DNA of 64,000 nt, taken from the NCBI RefSeq assembly GCF_000769405.2, contig NZ_CP053440.1, positions 124,001 through 188,000 of the forward strand, written 5' to 3'. The notes beneath the pieces are model-generated. The model saw only the letters and a list, made by a program, of their open reading frames with translations, was not told where the DNA came from and ran no database searches. Numbering within the stretch: the first letter of the stretch is position 1; each line of letters starts with the position of its first letter. This stretch comes from Rhizobium brockwellii. Lineage in GTDB: Bacteria > Pseudomonadota > Alphaproteobacteria > Rhizobiales > Rhizobiaceae. The position numbers were made by a program, and so were the translations under genes. Positions 62,852-64,000 of the stretch are shown here, piece after piece.

Positions 62852-64000
62852 ATGGGCGACTCGGTCGAAGCCTCCTGGTTTGCCGAAAAAATAGCCGACC
62901 GCAGCATCCGGGGGATCGCTCTCGAAACCAGCGCGCTGATCCGTGCCGGTGTCCTGCCCATTGGGACACGCCTGCCGGCGATCCGCGATATCGCTTACGA
63001 ATTGCATGTCAGTCCGGCAACGATCTCCGAGGCCTGGAGCGAATTGCGGCGGCAGAAGATCATCAGCGGCCGGGGGCGCAACGGCACCTGGGTCAGCGGC
63101 GACCGCTTTGTCGCCAAGCCGGAACGTCTCGCCAGCTCGGGAAATTATGCGGCAGGTGTGCTCGACCTCACCTTAGCCGGGCCGGATGCAGCACTTCTTC
63201 CGCGCCTCGCCGAAGCAATGGCCTATGGCGCGTCCGTCGATGACCTCAACAGCTATGAGCGCAGCAGGATCGTCCCTGAGTTGAAGGACGCCGTTTCAGA
63301 GCGATGGCCCTATCAGGCGGAAGCCTTTCTGGCCACCAATGGCGGTTACAACGCCGTCTATACGATATTGCATGCGCTGGTCTCCTCGGGCTCGTCGGTC
63401 GCGATCGAACATCCGACCGCGATGCGGCTGCTCGATATTCTGGAAGATCTTGGCGTCAAAATCATCCCTGTCGCCTGTGACGGCGAAGGCCCCCTGCCGG
63501 ATTCGCTGCGCGAGGCATTGGGGCAACGTCCGGCGGCTTTCCTGTTCCAGCCGCGGCTGCATTCCGTGACCGGCGTTACGGTCAGTTCATCCCGCCTCGA
63601 TCAACTCGGCGATGTGCTGGAAGACAGCGATACGCTTATCATCGAGGATGACGGCGTCGGCGACGTGTCGGCGGCACCTCCGCAGTCGCTGGGCGACCGA
63701 TTTGCGGAGCGGACGATCCATATCCTGTCACTCTCGAAAAGCCTCGGACCGGATCTGCGTCTCGCCGTCCTGTCGAGTTCCGCGCCGATCGTCGATCAGA
63801 TCCAGTCTTACCGTTCCTTCAGCGCCGGCTGGACCAGCCGTATCCTGCAAGGTGCCGCCGCCTGGCTATTGCGCGATCCGGCAACCTGGCAGCTTATCGG
63901 CGAGGCGCGCGAGATCTATCAGCAGAGGCGGGACGCTCTTTCCGATGCGCTCGGCGAACGGGGCATACCGATACCGGCAGGCCAGGGCCTGTGCCTCTGG
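62852..64000 (+). CDS. MocR/PdxR-type regulator: GntR helix-turn-helix fused to a PLP aminotransferase domain (partial)
   Basis: At least 383 codons; the frame runs off the right edge. The N-terminus (about 8-75) is a GntR winged helix (LIRAGVLPIGTRLPAIRDIAYELHVSPATISEAWSELRRQKII). The rest is a fold-type-I aminotransferase-like domain with the pyridoxal-binding lysine 296 (HILSLSKSLGPDLRLAV) and IIEDDGVGD. The ATG follows GAGAGAAA. It diverges from the amino-acid importer operon, with the repeated half-sites between them, so it is the likely regulator and may sense an amino compound through its cofactor. Confidence 0.9.
   Translation, partial: MGDSVEASWFAEKIADRSIRGIALETSALIRAGVLPIGTRLPAIRDIAYELHVSPATISEAWSELRRQKIISGRGRNGTWVSGDRFVAKPERLASSGNYAAGVLDLTLAGPDAALLPRLAEAMAYGASVDDLNSYERSRIVPELKDAVSERWPYQAEAFLATNGGYNAVYTILHALVSSGSSVAIEHPTAMRLLDILEDLGVKIIPVACDGEGPLPDSLREALGQRPAAFLFQPRLHSVTGVTVSSSRLDQLGDVLEDSDTLIIEDDGVGDVSAAPPQSLGDRFAERTIHILSLSKSLGPDLRLAVLSSSAPIVDQIQSYRSFSAGWTSRILQGAAAWLLRDPATWQLIGEAREIYQQRRDALSDALGERGIPIPAGQGLCLW

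Noticed and set aside
1..64000. tRNA, rRNA, CRISPR array, insertion sequence, integrase or attachment site
   Set aside because: None was seen: no regular spaced repeats, transposase motifs or cloverleaf-like sequences were noticed. A tRNA or covariance-model scan was not possible here.

Overview
The window looks like a catabolic stretch of a Rhizobium-type alphaproteobacterium (R. leguminosarum/etli group), probably on a large plasmid or secondary replicon. The evidence is: GC-rich coding DNA; dense ABC importers, each with its own local regulator; a composite Rhizobiaceae-type palindromic repeat at about 11.13-11.24 kb; an HWE/HisKA_2-type sensor kinase; and LigD-type end joining. I see no rRNA, tRNA, replication, conjugation, phage, insertion-sequence or CRISPR signal, so replicon identity is inference.

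Layout. 0-1 kb: a GntR regulator followed by the 5' part of a DenD-like dehydrogenase. 1.1-5.7 kb: ligD diverging from an SLC13/RCK anion permease. 5.8-20.2 kb: a sugar-acid catabolic island. It has an orphan class-5 binding protein, an Ldh2-type dehydrogenase, KdgD, ketoglutarate semialdehyde dehydrogenase, an RraA-like protein, an enolase-superfamily dehydratase, an IlvD/Edd dehydratase, a GntR regulator, a D-2-hydroxyacid dehydrogenase and a Dpp-type permease/ATPase set. One 16-bp sequence recurs ahead of the three transcription units and ties the island together. 20.4-23.5 kb: a DMT permease, a small conserved-looking protein, a NUDIX hydrolase, a 55-residue cysteine-rich microprotein and a peroxiredoxin-like protein.

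23.6-34.3 kb: a single eight-gene operon (deoR, BadF-type kinase, binding protein, two permeases, SIS isomerase, GatZ-like protein, ATPase) beside melA and an AraC regulator. The enzymes fit uptake and breakdown of a galactosamine-like sugar through tagatose 6-phosphate. 34.3-39.9 kb: a signalling block with GAF-GGDEF-EAL, HD-GYP, two small proteins, a sensor histidine kinase and an ABM-type protein. 40-46.5 kb: a LacI-controlled importer with an MGH1-like (GH63-type) hydrolase. Two identical 14-bp operators sit around its promoter, and the cargo is predicted to be glucosyl- or mannosylglycerate.

46.5-50.2 kb: an SbcCD/YhaNO-like nuclease-ATPase pair. 50.5-53.6 kb: an acetolactate-synthase-like ThDP enzyme with an aldehyde dehydrogenase. 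53.7-57.1 kb: an unrecognised membrane-anchored protein and a Prc-type protease. 57.3-64 kb: a polar amino-acid-type ABC importer with an M20 amidohydrolase, a MEKHLA/PAS protein and a phthalate-decarboxylase-like protein. It diverges from a MocR-type regulator cut off by the right edge.

Common theme: each uptake system carries its own degradative enzymes and regulator, and binding-protein genes are often followed by a stem-loop. Four genes (kdgD, deoR, the LacI gene and the polar amino-acid ATPase) start with TTG behind strong ribosome sites.
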